In this document: positions 1-10,822 of the stretch, piece by piece
Position numbering within the stretch: the stretch's first letter is position 1
Layout: every line of letters begins with the position of its first letter
Source of the DNA: Nissolia schottii
Taxonomy: Eukaryota > Streptophyta > Magnoliopsida > Fabales > Fabaceae
DNA: 64,000 nt
NCBI GenBank assembly: GCA_003254905.1
Contig: QANU01067059.1
Span: 68,684-132,683 of the forward strand
Direction of reading: 5' to 3'
Position numbers and translations under genes: made by a program
The notes under the pieces: model-generated
What the model was told of the DNA's origin: nothing
The model's input: the letters and a program-made list of their open reading frames with translations, nothing else
Database searches by the model: none

Positions 1-199
1 TCAACTTATCCTTTTGGTCATGATTCCTTACTTCAGAGTGTAAAAAGCTAAGGGAAAACCTTATGTGTATGCTTTCAACTTCAGACCACAGAACCAACAT
101 TGGACCAAGAAACTCCTAGGTCTATCCAACAAACCAGTACAGCAAAACTAACACCACCACAGATGTGGTTAAAATTATTGGCATTGTTATTATAAAATG

Positions 200-338
200 G
201 GTTTTGCTAACAAGTGCCTTTAAGGAACCAAGAGTTAAAAAAAATTTAAATTTCCAATGCATTCAATACGTGAAATCCTACTTTTCTATCAAAAACTTTA
301 CACTATTGGTTCCTAAAAGGGCACTTGTTAACAAAACC
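200..338. mobile_element. Short MITE with ~30-bp terminal inverted repeats
   Basis: The left end GGTTTTGCTAACAAGTGCC and the reverse complement of the right end GGTTTTGTTAACAAGTGCCC match over about 30 bp, both running on into AGGAACCA. The element is 139 bp, in PP4R3 intron 7. No clear target-site duplication remains. Its ends resemble those of the element at 54910-55117, which has a 9-bp TSD, so a Mutator-type origin is inferred. The rest of 1-473 shows nothing else I can name. Confidence 0.7.
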
Positions 339-473
339 TTGAGCACAATAAGGAAACACTTGCAATCGAAGGATAGAAACTTCAGTTAATAGATGTTCTT
401 TAGTTATAGAAAATCATGCAGAATGAAGGTCAACAGCCTACCCAAATAAATACTAAATTTAAATTTAGCTTAC

Positions 474-3400
474 ATCATTTAATATTAGTTCCGTAAGCCG
501 CAGCTGATCTGCGATGCCACTTTCAACCAGAGTCTGCATAAAAAAAGACTGAAATTTATTGGAGCTCGAAAGATAAATGTGAATTCAAAAAAAAAAAAAA
601 ATCAGAGACTAGTACTAAAATTCAACCCACTCATGTACATTCTCTTCCATGAATATTGTGAACCTGCTCTCTCATCAGAATAGGAGAAGAGCAACCCTCA
701 ACAAACAAAAGAAGAGAATAGCAGCTTCACAAAAGCAACACCAATATGTTGTGCATAACGATTGTTAACTCGTGAGTACTTTACTAAACAATAAACTCAC
801 AAATAATACTTACAAATTTGTATTTGTGTACAGCAAAAATCATTTATCTATATCATTCAGGAAATACAATGCTTAATAGTTACTAAATAATACAGATTCA
901 AATTCAATATATAATTATAGCATGGCATTTCTTTAGGAAGGTTTATCAACTTCAACTCTAGATGTATGAAGGTTTATTTTTTGACAGACTACATTTTGAA
1001 GGCTTATCAACTTCAAACTCTTGACTCATTGAGCTGCTTATGGTCTCCAGATTGCCTCATAAGTTATAACTTACTGATCTTGGGCCTCGTTTGGTACATC
1101 GTATAGGATAAGACCCAATAGTATTAGACATGATAGTATAGTATAAGGAGTACATTGTATAAGTTTTTATACTATCAAGTGTTTGGTGTGCCACGCCCGC
1201 ATTTAATTATATAATTTTATGAAACATCACCTCTCTTGATTTTCTGGAAAATCAATATAATTTCTGCAAATAAACCTGAAATGATTTTAAACACTGCCAC
1301 ACCAAAATTGATAGAAAACATAAACTTTATCATCAAATCCAAATCATTCCACCAAAATTGAACAGCAGAAAAATGGCGTCAATGACAAAGGAGCAAAGAG
1401 CAAAAACACAGTTCCTGTGTCTGATACAAGATAAAGTAAAGGACAAACCAAAGAAACAAACTGCAGCACCAATTGGGGAAGCAAATTTACATGACTATAC
1501 TCATAGCATCAAAGAAAAAATAGGGCATTTGCTTATCCCCAATATTCCTTTGCGCCGAAAAACCAATAGATAGAGCAGTTGAACTTGGTGAGTAATTTCC
1601 AAATTGGAATAGAAGAACAAGGAAATGCTACAGAAAAGCGATGGATGAAGAGGGATGGAGAATGCGATGACGATTAACAATGATGAGGATAGAGGGGTGA
1701 AGAGAGAAGCGAACTGAATTTGATATTGAGTAGGAAGAAAAAATAATACCACCACGTCTAATAAGGCCTCTTGAGGACTGATAATTTTATCCAATGAATG
1801 TAGGATAAAAATAGATATGCAGGATAACATTATACTATACTATCATATGGTGCACCAAAAATATGATAAAAAAGAATATTATAGTATTACTATCGGGTTT
1901 TATCCTGTGTAACAAATGAGGCCTTGGTGTAATAACTAATGATGTTCTGCATTGGACCTTGAGTTGAAATCCAGTAAAAGTTAGCTAGGAAATATGGCCA
2001 AAAAGTGATGAATTTGCAAAACAATGAACAAAAGAAATCAAGAAACAAAATAAAAATATGATTAAGGCATATGGTTAACCTTAAGAATCAAAGGAAGCGT
2101 TGACACCTCAACCAAAGGCAACTCCCTTAACTCACTGTTTACACTGTGAAATGCATCACCTGAAATATACAGCAAAAACAGTCAGGCTAAGTCCATAAAA
2201 TAGTAAATTGTTCGACTCTGCAGAAAAAGGCAAAGAAATGGTCAAATGTGCATTCTAAATTCATGGTCCTTATTTGTCCGACTTACATCAGACATACGTA
2301 CATATTCAAAAAGCTCATTACATTTCCATGATAAAAACGACTTTTTCTCGAAGACACAATTTCATAAATTTTATAATCATATTGTGCACTTGAACGTTCT
2401 TATTTTTGAATTCTAGGGTGAACCTCGGCACAACAATAATATTTCTACCTCGGGTTTAAATCCTGAAAACAGCATCTTCACTTGCAGGGGTAAGGCTGCA
2501 TACATCTATCATAGCCAAACTCCACCAGGGAGCCTCATGCACTAGGTCACTCTTATAGATTTGAATTCAGACACAATTTCAACTATTAACAATTTCACAC
2601 ATTGGTTCAAATTAATCGAAACAGACATGTCTATCAGCACTAAGCAACTTTTTAATAAAAGAAAGGAAAAACCCCTAACTTAGTCCCTCTGAATTTCGAA
2701 TTTCGGTCAATTTCGTCCCTCTCAAATTTTTTCGAACAATTTCGTCCCTCTCAATTGAAAAAATCAGACATGTTAGTCCTTCCATTTGTTTCACTAACAG
2801 TGGTTGATGACGTGGCAGTTAACGGAACGACAAGGCACGTTAACTGCTACATCACCCCTTCCACGTAGCAAGCGAGACACATGAACCCCCAACTTAGTCC
2901 CTCTCAATTTCAATTTCGGTCTACTTAGTCCCTCCCAAATTCTTTTCTGCCAATTTCGTCCCTCTCAATTCAAAAACTCGGCCTTATTAGTCATTCCACC
3001 CGCTTCACTAATGGTGGCTACTAACATGGTGGTTAACGTGTCACGTCGCTCCGTTAATCGTCACGTCACCCCCTTTCACGTAAGCATCCTTCCATGTGTG
3101 AGGCTGACACCTTAACCAATAGGCTACTAGTGTTATAGTTATATGATGTTGCATATATTTTATACTTGAACGGTGTTACTAATAAATGACTCAAAAAGTC
3201 AAACTTTTGCCACTAGCAAGCAAGCATCTTTATAAAGAAAAACACATAAAAATTTTAATAGTCTTAATAGATTTATGTTAAAACCTATTAAAAATTTAAT
3301 AACTTCAGTAATGGTCACGTCATCCCCTTCCACGTAGGCATCCTTCCAAATGTGAGGCTGACACCTTAACCACGTGTCTTATTAGATTTATGCTAAGACT

Positions 3401-6400
3401 ATTAAAATTTTAATAACTCCGTTAACCGTCACATCACCCCCTTCCACATAAGCATCCTTCTATGTGTGATGCTGACACCTTAGCCACTAAGCTACTAGTG
3501 TTATAGTTATATGATATTGCATATATTTTATATATTTTATACTTGAACAGTGTTACTAATAAATGACTCAAAATCCAATGGTTAACGGAGCAACGTGGCA
3601 CGTTAACCGCCACGTCAATAAACATTGTTAGTGAAGCAGACAGAAGGACTAACGGGGCTAATTTTTTGAATTGAGAAGGACGAAATTGGCTGGAAAAAAT
3701 TTGGGAGAGACTAAGTTGACCGAAATTGAAATCAAGAGAGACTAAGTTGGGGGTTCGTGTGTCTCGCTCGCCTATGTGGAAGGGGGTGATGTCGCGGTTA
3801 ACCGCCACATCGTTCTATTAACCGCCACATTATCAACCACCGTTAGTGAAATAGACGGAAGAACTAACGTGTCCGATTTTTTGAATTGAGAGGGACGAAA
3901 TTATCTGAAAAAATTTGGGAGGGTCGAAGTTGACCGAAATCGAAATCTAGAGAGACTAAGTTGGGGGTTTTTCCTAAAAGAAAAATTCATTAACAAAGGA
4001 GAGAAGAATGATACAAGAATAACGGAGGACAAGAACTCTCCATTAATAAAAAACAACTAATAGATGAGGATATCAAGAGCAAGGCTTCCAGTCTCTCAAC
4101 AAATTTAAAAGGATGCCAACAAATTTAAAAGGATGCTCCTTTAAAAAGACCATGTGCTTTATACCAAGTAGAATCTAACCACCTAATCCTCAATCCCACA
4201 TGACCTACTTGTTCAAGAGCCTACTATTAATGATACAAGAGTTAGACTCTAGCCAAATACACCAAACTATGGCAAATATTGCACACTGCTAGAAAGATTT
4301 GGCTTCCTTCCTCTTCCTAAAGCCAGCAAAACTAATCACAAAACTTATCCGAAGTTCTAGGGCACACCCAACACACACCACACATATCGGCATTAAGGTA
4401 AAATAATTCTCAAGGAAACCATATAATTTTTTTTAATAAAAGAAGAATTTCATTAAGAAGAGATGAGAATATACACAGCAAAAGGATAAGAGGTCCTCAA
4501 ACAAGAGAGAAGAACATAACCAAAATATACAAAAGTTATCTATGGAGTAAAGCTTTCCAATCTCTCAAAATATCTGTGAAGGAAAATCCTCTAAAGAGAT
4601 TGTGTGCTTTACACCAAACAAACAATAAACGCCTAATATTCTCCCACAATACATGAAAGTCAGAGCAATTGTCATTAAAGACGTGAGAGTTGCGTTCTAG
4701 CTAGATGCACAAATAGTGGCAAAAACTGTACATTGCCAAGAGCAGTTAGCTTCTTTTCTCCTCCCAAAGCCAACAAATCTAGTCAGCAAAAAAGTATCTA
4801 AGGTTACAGGACACACCCAAGATTCCCCAAAAATCCCAAAGAGCTTATTCCACAAGAAGTTAGCCGTTGAACAATGCAAAAAGAGATGTGCAGTAGATTT
4901 TGAATTTACACCACACATAACACACACATCGGGGGAGATTGCCTTAAGAGGCCTTCGAACCTGCAACATGTCATTAGTATTAATTCTATTCAGCACAACT
5001 GTCCAGATAAAGGATTTGACCTTACACGGAGTTTTGGACTTCCAAATAGGTTTCTCAAGGAGAAAAGAGGGGGAAAGCGAAGAGTGAGTAAGAAATTGAA
5101 AAAAAAAAAAAAAAAAAAAAGACTTGCAAGTGAACAACTCAGCAAAATCTAGAGACCACAACCTTTTATCTGAGGTGGAAGACAATTTAACAGACTCAAG
5201 GAGACCCAAAAGGACAACCAACTCTGAAGCCTCTCTATCATTCAAATTTCTAAAAAAGTGAAAATCCCAAGAAATAACAGAGTCCTAACTACTATAAAAG
5301 TTCTGGATAGGGGCATTGTGTAAAGAGGAAAGACTGTATAGACGAGGGAAGGAAAACCTAAAAGAGGTGTCCGCTACCCAGTTATCCTCCAAAAAGTTAA
5401 AACAAGAACCATTCCCCGCTGGAAAGAAAGTAAAGGCTGGAAAGTAGAATAACCCTAGGATATGAATTTCCAGGTGCTATAATGAGAAGCAAGTGATGTA
5501 GATTTAGCGTCCCAACCATTCCTGTCCAAGCCAGCCATACTCCTAATAATATGATGCCAAAGAGTGGCTCTAGAGGAAAGCGCCAAAGCCATTTAGTTGC
5601 CAAGGCCATATTTTTAGACACCAAATTTCCGAGACCCAAACCTCCTCCTTTCTTTGGACGACAACACACCTCCCAACTAACCAAATGATCACGATTCGAA
5701 TCCAAAGCACCAGACCAAAGGAAGTCCCTCACAATCTTTTCGACGGATTTGGCTACACCCACTAGTAGGCGAAACAAGGATAAAAGGCAAAGGGGGTGCT
5801 AGAGAGGCAAGACTTAATAAAGGTGATCCGACCCCCAAGAGGAAAGTAAGCCCCTTTCCAATTTCCGAGGCGCTTGGATATCTTTTCCACCACAGGATCC
5901 CAAAAAGAAGCAAATCTAGGATTACCACCTAAAGGAACACCCAAGTAAACCAAAGGCCATTCCGAAATCTGACAATCTGCTAAAGATGCCATGTTCGACA
6001 GAGTTTGATGGTCAACATTAATACCAGCTACCGCTTTTGGAAAGATTGATTTTCAACCCCAAGGCTATCTAAAAAATTTGAAGGAGAAAGAGGACGTTCA
6101 CCAAACTCTCTGTCGTTTTCCAAGAACAAAATGGTATCATCAGCAAGAGGAAACCATATAATATACATGCAACTACGGGGCTATACCACAAAATAATGCT
6201 TGCATGAACTCGCAACACTAGGAGCCAGACAGCCTTATGCCATACCATAGATATTACGCACCATAGAAAGGAGGAGCAATCCATTCGCTCTAGTCCAAGA
6301 AAGAATTCTTTTTATAGCACTACAATGGCATTGAAATAGTAAAGAAGTAATGTGTTCAAGTTAACATAAAAGCATTAACTACAAGTAAATCATACATTAT

Positions 6401-9400
6401 ATAAATATAATTCACTAAAACATAAGTATATATCTTCTTGTTATCTTCTAGCACAAGCAAATAACCAACTCCTCAAAAACAATGTTTTCATTGATGATTA
6501 AGTTAACATTGAAATATTAAACAAAAAAGAAGAAAAAATAATTCTTATTTAGTAAAGACACATGTAAACAACATCGGGATATCGAGAAGGAATAGCGAGA
6601 TTCAAATTCAACATTACTTACTATTCAAAGTATTAAAATGCATATTCCGTTGCACATTGCAAATATTGTCCCTGAATAAAACAAGCAAAGTAATTAAGCT
6701 CAATTTCACAGCAGCAGCAACAAAACCCAGAGTAAGATGTAAAGTAATTAAAATTTAATAGTCATTCATCACCATATGTAAGAGCATCCACTATTCTCTT
6801 GAAAGCTAAGTGCTAGTTCTGTAGCATATTCTGGATCTCTCCATGAGATAATTGTATCTGAATGAAAAATATATATATCTTCTGTCAAACTGGCAATCAT
6901 AATGAACCCTCATATATATCAAGCATAAATGGATGGTTATCAGTAATTATTGGGAAAGAGAGAGCATAAAATGCTACCAGTTACCTTCTTGTTTCCTGTA
7001 AATATCATCAGAACTGATGCGATGCGAAAGTAAGGTCTCATTGTCTTCTTCATCGTAAACAAATAAAGCCATCTCTTCTGATCGCTGTATTATGAGATAT
7101 TATAATTTTCCATTCAATTTAATACAAGAAAACTTAACATGTATCCAGTGAAAAAAAACCAACCCTAGATACCTACATATTTGAATATACTAGAATCATG
7201 TTAAATTATTAACTCCAAATCACACATTTTCACGCAGAGATGTAATGGCAATCAGGCATTGGAAAAATCCATACCCATTAGTATCACCAATCCTTAATGA
7301 GAATATGTCTCATAAATAAATACTAATATAATTCAAAAGGTTATAAAATAATCTGAGCATGCACATAAGCAAACATTAAGGTGAAGTCGTGCATGCACAG
7401 CCCCTGAAAACATATGTACACATATGAATAGGCATGTTAGTTACAAATGAAAGCTTCATCAAAACAGTGCACAAACCTCCAAATAATCAACAGTGACGTG
7501 CCCAGTGCCCTGGTCATCCCATTTTCCATCATCATTCAGACGGTAGAACTTGACACGCTGAATCCAATAAGAAAAGAGCAAGAAATAAGTCATAAAGGCA
7601 TCTCAACCAATCAAGATTTCAATATCAAAACAATGTTGTTATGAATACATTACGTGTTACAATTCCCAAATGTATAAACTATAAATTGCATAACATCATA
7701 TATAAGTAACAAAGAATACCAAAAAAAAAAAAAAAAACTGTATTCATTGAACAAGGCAACAAGCTTAGGCAGCCCAACTGCTGGCTCTATTGAAATTAGT
7801 GATTTTCAGTGACTGAATCACTGAAATCCAGAGTATAACGCATTTATTCAGAGCCATCTGAATCTGATTCTTTTCTTTTCCTTTTTTCCTTCAACGATGC
7901 ATTAGAGAGGCAAGTGGAAGCAGTGCCAAAAAAAGCAGCATCAGCAAGCAAGACCGAAACAGCAAAATGGTTTCAGTGAACCAAACGAAATGTGTGTCCC
8001 TTCAATTTCCAATTTCTCTAGTGTTATGCTTGCTAGATGCAATTTAGAAGAATACAAGGGAGGGAAGGAAATAGAAAGAGAAACTACACAAGATAGTTTC
8101 TTTCCAGGATGATAGTAATATAGAAACATGAAAAACTGAAAATCAGGATTATCAATTACAAATTACCTTCAATGTAAGTTATTCAGTCCTGGTAAACAAG
8201 ATAGTTTCTTTCCAGGATGATAGTAATTTAGAAACATGAAAAACTGAAAATTAGGATTATCAATTACAATTTACCCTCAATGTAAGTTATTCAGTCCTGG
8301 TAACCAAGTAAATAATGTTCAGCTTCCTAATTGAGCCCAAAAAAAAAAATCCTTTGAATAACCTCTTTTCAAAAGTTTATAAGATAGCTGCAGTAAAGCA
8401 AACAGCTAACCGGCCAATTTTTTGCTACCTTTCAGAAATTAATCCTAACCATCAATAGGAATTGTGACACTAAGAAATAGAAAAGATTATTGAAATAACA
8501 CAAGAATATGCACCTGTCTCACAAGAAAATATCAAGACCAGATATCTATTAGGTGGTACTCCCTCCGTCCACCATTAAGTGACGTTTTTTTAATTCTAGA
8601 TACATGTTCGACTCAATGTATCTATGCATTGAGTCAACAATGTATCTAAAAGTCAAAAAACGTCACCGAGGTAGTAGTATTTTGGGGAGGGGGACAAACA
8701 AAACACATTCCTATTTTTCATGAACTAAAACTGAACAGGGAAGGGAAGGTAAGGTTTACTGAATTTATCATTAAACTCGATGGGAAAGATAAAGAAAATT
8801 CTATACACACAGAAAATAGCATTTCCTAAAATCCCATTCATGCCACGGCTGCTTATGGTAACTAAAACTTCATTCACCCTGGAAAATCAGAAAAGAAAAG
8901 CTGCATGTTTCAAATAAGTCACTCCTTTCACCACTTTATTTTTTAGCCGAAATGGACACTCAATATTAAACTTCTTTTCTTCTCTCACTTCGTAACAATA
9001 TGATGGAGAAAGCACGGGGGAAAAAATAATGCCAAACTATTATAAATGAACTTTTTGTGCAAATTTTGATTTACCAATTTATGATGGTATGTATGTTCTG
9101 ATTCTTAATATGTTCAATAAATGGTTAAACTTAATAACTGACCAACAAGTTTACACACTGAATATGAATAGTTCAAATGAAGAAACATCAAGAAACATAA
9201 CCAATATCAAATTAGATGGCAAAAACGATAACAATTGTATAAAGAATATGCAAAAAAAAAAAAAAATTAAATGGGTTCTCAATAATGACTAGGGAAAAGA
9301 AAGACAAAACTGAAAGTGTGCTATCTCAGATTATGCCAATCTTACTGTGGTACATCTCCATGGTACAATTCAAGCCATTTCAGGTTATTTAACAGGAAAA

Positions 9401-10822
9401 TATATAATTTGCTCCCATTAGAAAGAAAGCAGAATCAAATGCAGCACAACAAGCTGCATACAGAAGAAAAATTGCCTAAAAGATGAGACAGTAAATAAAT
9501 AATGCACGCTTGTTTGTTTTTGAAAGTAGTGATTGACATAATTGAAAAATTAGAGAAGGGAAGTCTGTGTTACTCTCTCTCTCTAGGATGAAACATGAAG
9601 GCACATTTAGTGAGCACTTAGCATAAATGCTAGAGAAGACTATAAATTGGACCATAACTAGTCCACTGCTCACTGCCCAATGAAATAGCAGCAAGCCAGC
9701 AACTTTCCAAATTATATGGCAGCATGCTACCAGTAACACAAATTTCAAGAAACGAGAATAATAGAGAATGTATCCAAATTGCAACAAAATCAATCAATGT
9801 GACATCAGAAATTTGTTTCAGGCTCAAACAAGTCTGACCTTATCCTAAGTTCTCCAATCATCTCATACCAAACACTTTCACACTACCAAATCCTTCTCCG
9901 ATAACCATAAAAAGATTGAGCACATCATAATCACCTTCAAGTGGACGAAAAGGTATGAAGGCAACAACTAAATTATCACCTCTCAGTTCAATTTTTGAAA
10001 GAGTTCAATTTTGATCCACTTTCACTGTAAAACTCTTTTACATTATAATATCATTATGTATTAATTTTCAAATCACTAAAGAAGTTTGACTATGACGACC
10101 ACTACCTAGGAAATGTAGATCTTTTAAGAGCATTGATAAATACTAAATAGTACAAAAAGTTTTTGTACAAATTGACGACCAATCAACATGGATATATTTA
10201 AGTGGACAAATACTAAGAAAAAACAAACAACAATTAAGAAATTGTGCGGAATTTATGCAATCTAATATCTTAGCCAGGTTTCATAGAATGCATTCAGAAT
10301 AATAAGCATTTTTCCTCCTTAAGCAATGTGCCAACACATCATTGGATGATAGTTCAATAAAACTATAAACTTCAAGTCTTTTTGAAATTACACACTCACA
10401 AATCCACACACATATACATGAACAGTGGAATTAAAAAAACAAGAATTACCAAAAAAAAGCAGACATTCAGGGTGAACTAGATACAACATAAAATACGTAT
10501 TCAAGCAAGAGCATCATCCTAATGCTTTAAGCTACGCCTCGTTGCCTCTCTCAATCTCTCGTGTTTCTAAAAATAACAATCAACGGAACAGTTTGCAGGA
10601 ACATAACAAAAACCAAGTGACAGCAAAGGAGACGCAGTCCCAATGAATTCAGAAGCAATAACACTAAATCAAAGCTCGAACTCCAAAACACACCGAAAAG
10701 CTAACAAAAGAAACTGCATTGACTTGATTCTACTATAAAGCATAAAGTTCCCAATTAAAAGGTAAAGCAAAACTTGCCTGCGTCGAACTAGCGTTCGCCT
10801 GCGATTTCTCCGGCGCGCCCAT
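474..10822 (-). CDS. PP4R3: PP4 regulatory subunit 3 (PP4R3/SMEK, PSY2-like), N-terminal exons 1-7, partial
   Basis: Regulatory subunit of the Ser/Thr phosphatase PP4; in plants the SMEK/PSY2L family links PP4 to nuclear targets. Exons on the minus strand: 10778-10822, 7477-7557, 6985-7084, 6773-6857, 6622-6671, 2080-2159, 474-533. Together they are 501 nt or 167 codons, in frame at every junction. The product starts MGAPEKSQANASSTQ and continues RVKFYRLNDDGKWDDQGTGH, the EVH1/PH-like N-terminal domain of SMEK (about residues 16-110). It runs into the start of the SMK-1 region (ELREL, STLPLILK, RLTELIL). Remaining exons lie left of position 1. Intron 1 uses a GC donor (CAG|GCAAGT); all others are GT-AG. 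Intron 5 (2160-6621) is swollen by nested transposons. The family call rests on recalled conserved motifs. The 5' UTR probably lies in about 10823-11040. Confidence 0.9.
1083..1923. mobile_element. PIF/Harbinger-like non-autonomous element, 841 bp
   Basis: Terminal inverted repeats: left GGCCTCGTTTGGTACATCG, right (reverse complement) GGCCTCATTTGTTACACAGG. Both are followed by GATAA-A/G-ACCC and a run of ATAGTAT motifs. A 3-bp TTG repeat flanks both sides (1080-1082, 1924-1926), matching the 3-bp TSD size of the PIF/Harbinger superfamily, although TTA/TAA is usual. Two small open frames inside (1358-1573 plus, 1501-1830 minus) match no family I know and may be chance. A related copy lies at 45918-46852. 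It sits in PP4R3 intron 6. Confidence 0.65.
2417..2554 (+). mobile_element. Au-like SINE in PP4R3 intron 5
   Basis: The order of motifs is that of the plant Au SINE: GTGAACCTCGGCACAACAAT (degenerate A box), GGGTTTAAATCC (B box), GAAAACAGC, GGGGTAAGGCTGCATACA, then GGGAGCCTCATGCACTAGG. Similar flanks, TTTGAATTCTAG at about 2405-2416 and TTTGAATTCAG at about 2560-2570, look like a target-site duplication. It is antisense to the host gene. The family call is from memory of the Au consensus. Confidence 0.75.
2649..4400 (-). mobile_element. Old LINE 3' end, 5'-truncated, split by a Mutator-like element
   Basis: The stretch 3984-4400 aligns by eye with the 3' part of the younger LINE at 4428-6146. 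Shared order: TTCATTAA, the CTCC/CTCAA blocks, GTGTGCTTTA-ACCAA, CTTCCT-CT-CC-AAAGCCA, GGCACACCC and CACACAT-TCGG. Its A tail (TTTTTAATAAAAGAAA on the plus strand, 2649-2664) is separated from the body by the insertion 2665-3983. Joining the two sides restores the arrangement seen in the younger copy. Same orientation as PP4R3. The truncation point near 4400 is approximate. Confidence 0.7.
2665..3974. mobile_element. Mutator-like foldback element (1310 bp) with 9-bp TSD
   Basis: The ends are GGAAAAACCCC on the left and its inverted copy GGGGGTTTTTCC on the right. Each is followed by long inverted arms built from the phrases AACTTAGTCCCTCT, CAATTTCGTCCCTC and CACGTTAACCGCCACGTC. The 9-bp direct repeat TAAAAGAAA flanks both ends (2656-2664, 3975-3983), which is diagnostic of Mutator superfamily insertions. 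Each arm contains the TTAGTCCCTC...GTTAACGTGGCACG block about twice, so the TIRs are themselves duplicated. No transposase is visible; the small open frame at 3434-3808 (minus) lies in the repeat arm. Confidence 0.88.
4428..6146 (-). mobile_element. 5'-truncated LINE (RT C-terminus plus zf-RVT) with 15-bp TSD
   Basis: A 15-bp direct repeat AGGAAACCATATAAT flanks the unit (4413-4427, 6147-6161), and a short A tail reads as TTTTTTT at 4428-4434. On the minus strand it begins at the reverse transcriptase catalytic motif (LADDTILFLEN, 6060-6146). It continues through LVYLGVPLGG and WKGAYFPLGGRITFIKS (about 5780-5980), then DFLWSG...VSWEVCCRPKKGGGLGLGNL (about 5590-5750). It ends with a zf-RVT-like region (KVKSFIWTVVLNRINT, CVMCGV...TAHLFLHC, about 4790-5040). 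Several frameshifts and stops make it dead. It is in the same orientation as PP4R3 and lies within its intron 5. Confidence 0.88.
8089..8308. repeat. Tandem duplication, 108-bp unit, in PP4R3 intron 1
   Basis: Two near-identical adjacent copies start at AGATAGTTTCTTTCCAGGAT (8091 and 8199), 108 bp apart, and each ends with TTCAGTCCTGGTAA-CAAG. They differ at only a few positions, so the duplication is recent. Confidence 0.85.
8559..8674. mobile_element. Stowaway-like (Tc1/mariner) MITE in PP4R3 intron 1
   Basis: Begins CTCCCTCCGTCCACCATTAA after a TA and ends CCGAGGTAG followed by TA. The arms AAGTGACGTTTTTTTAATTC and AGTCAAAAAACGTCA are inverted copies. The CTCCCTCCGTCC start and TA target site are typical of Stowaway elements. 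About 116 bp. Confidence 0.75.

Noticed and set aside
4716..5087. 123-codon plus-strand open frame
   Set aside because: It is the antisense of the zf-RVT region of the LINE on the minus strand.
9476..9827. Two overlapping minus-strand open frames in PP4R3 intron 1
   Set aside because: No domain, hydrophobic low-complexity translation, inside an intron whose flanking exons splice cleanly.
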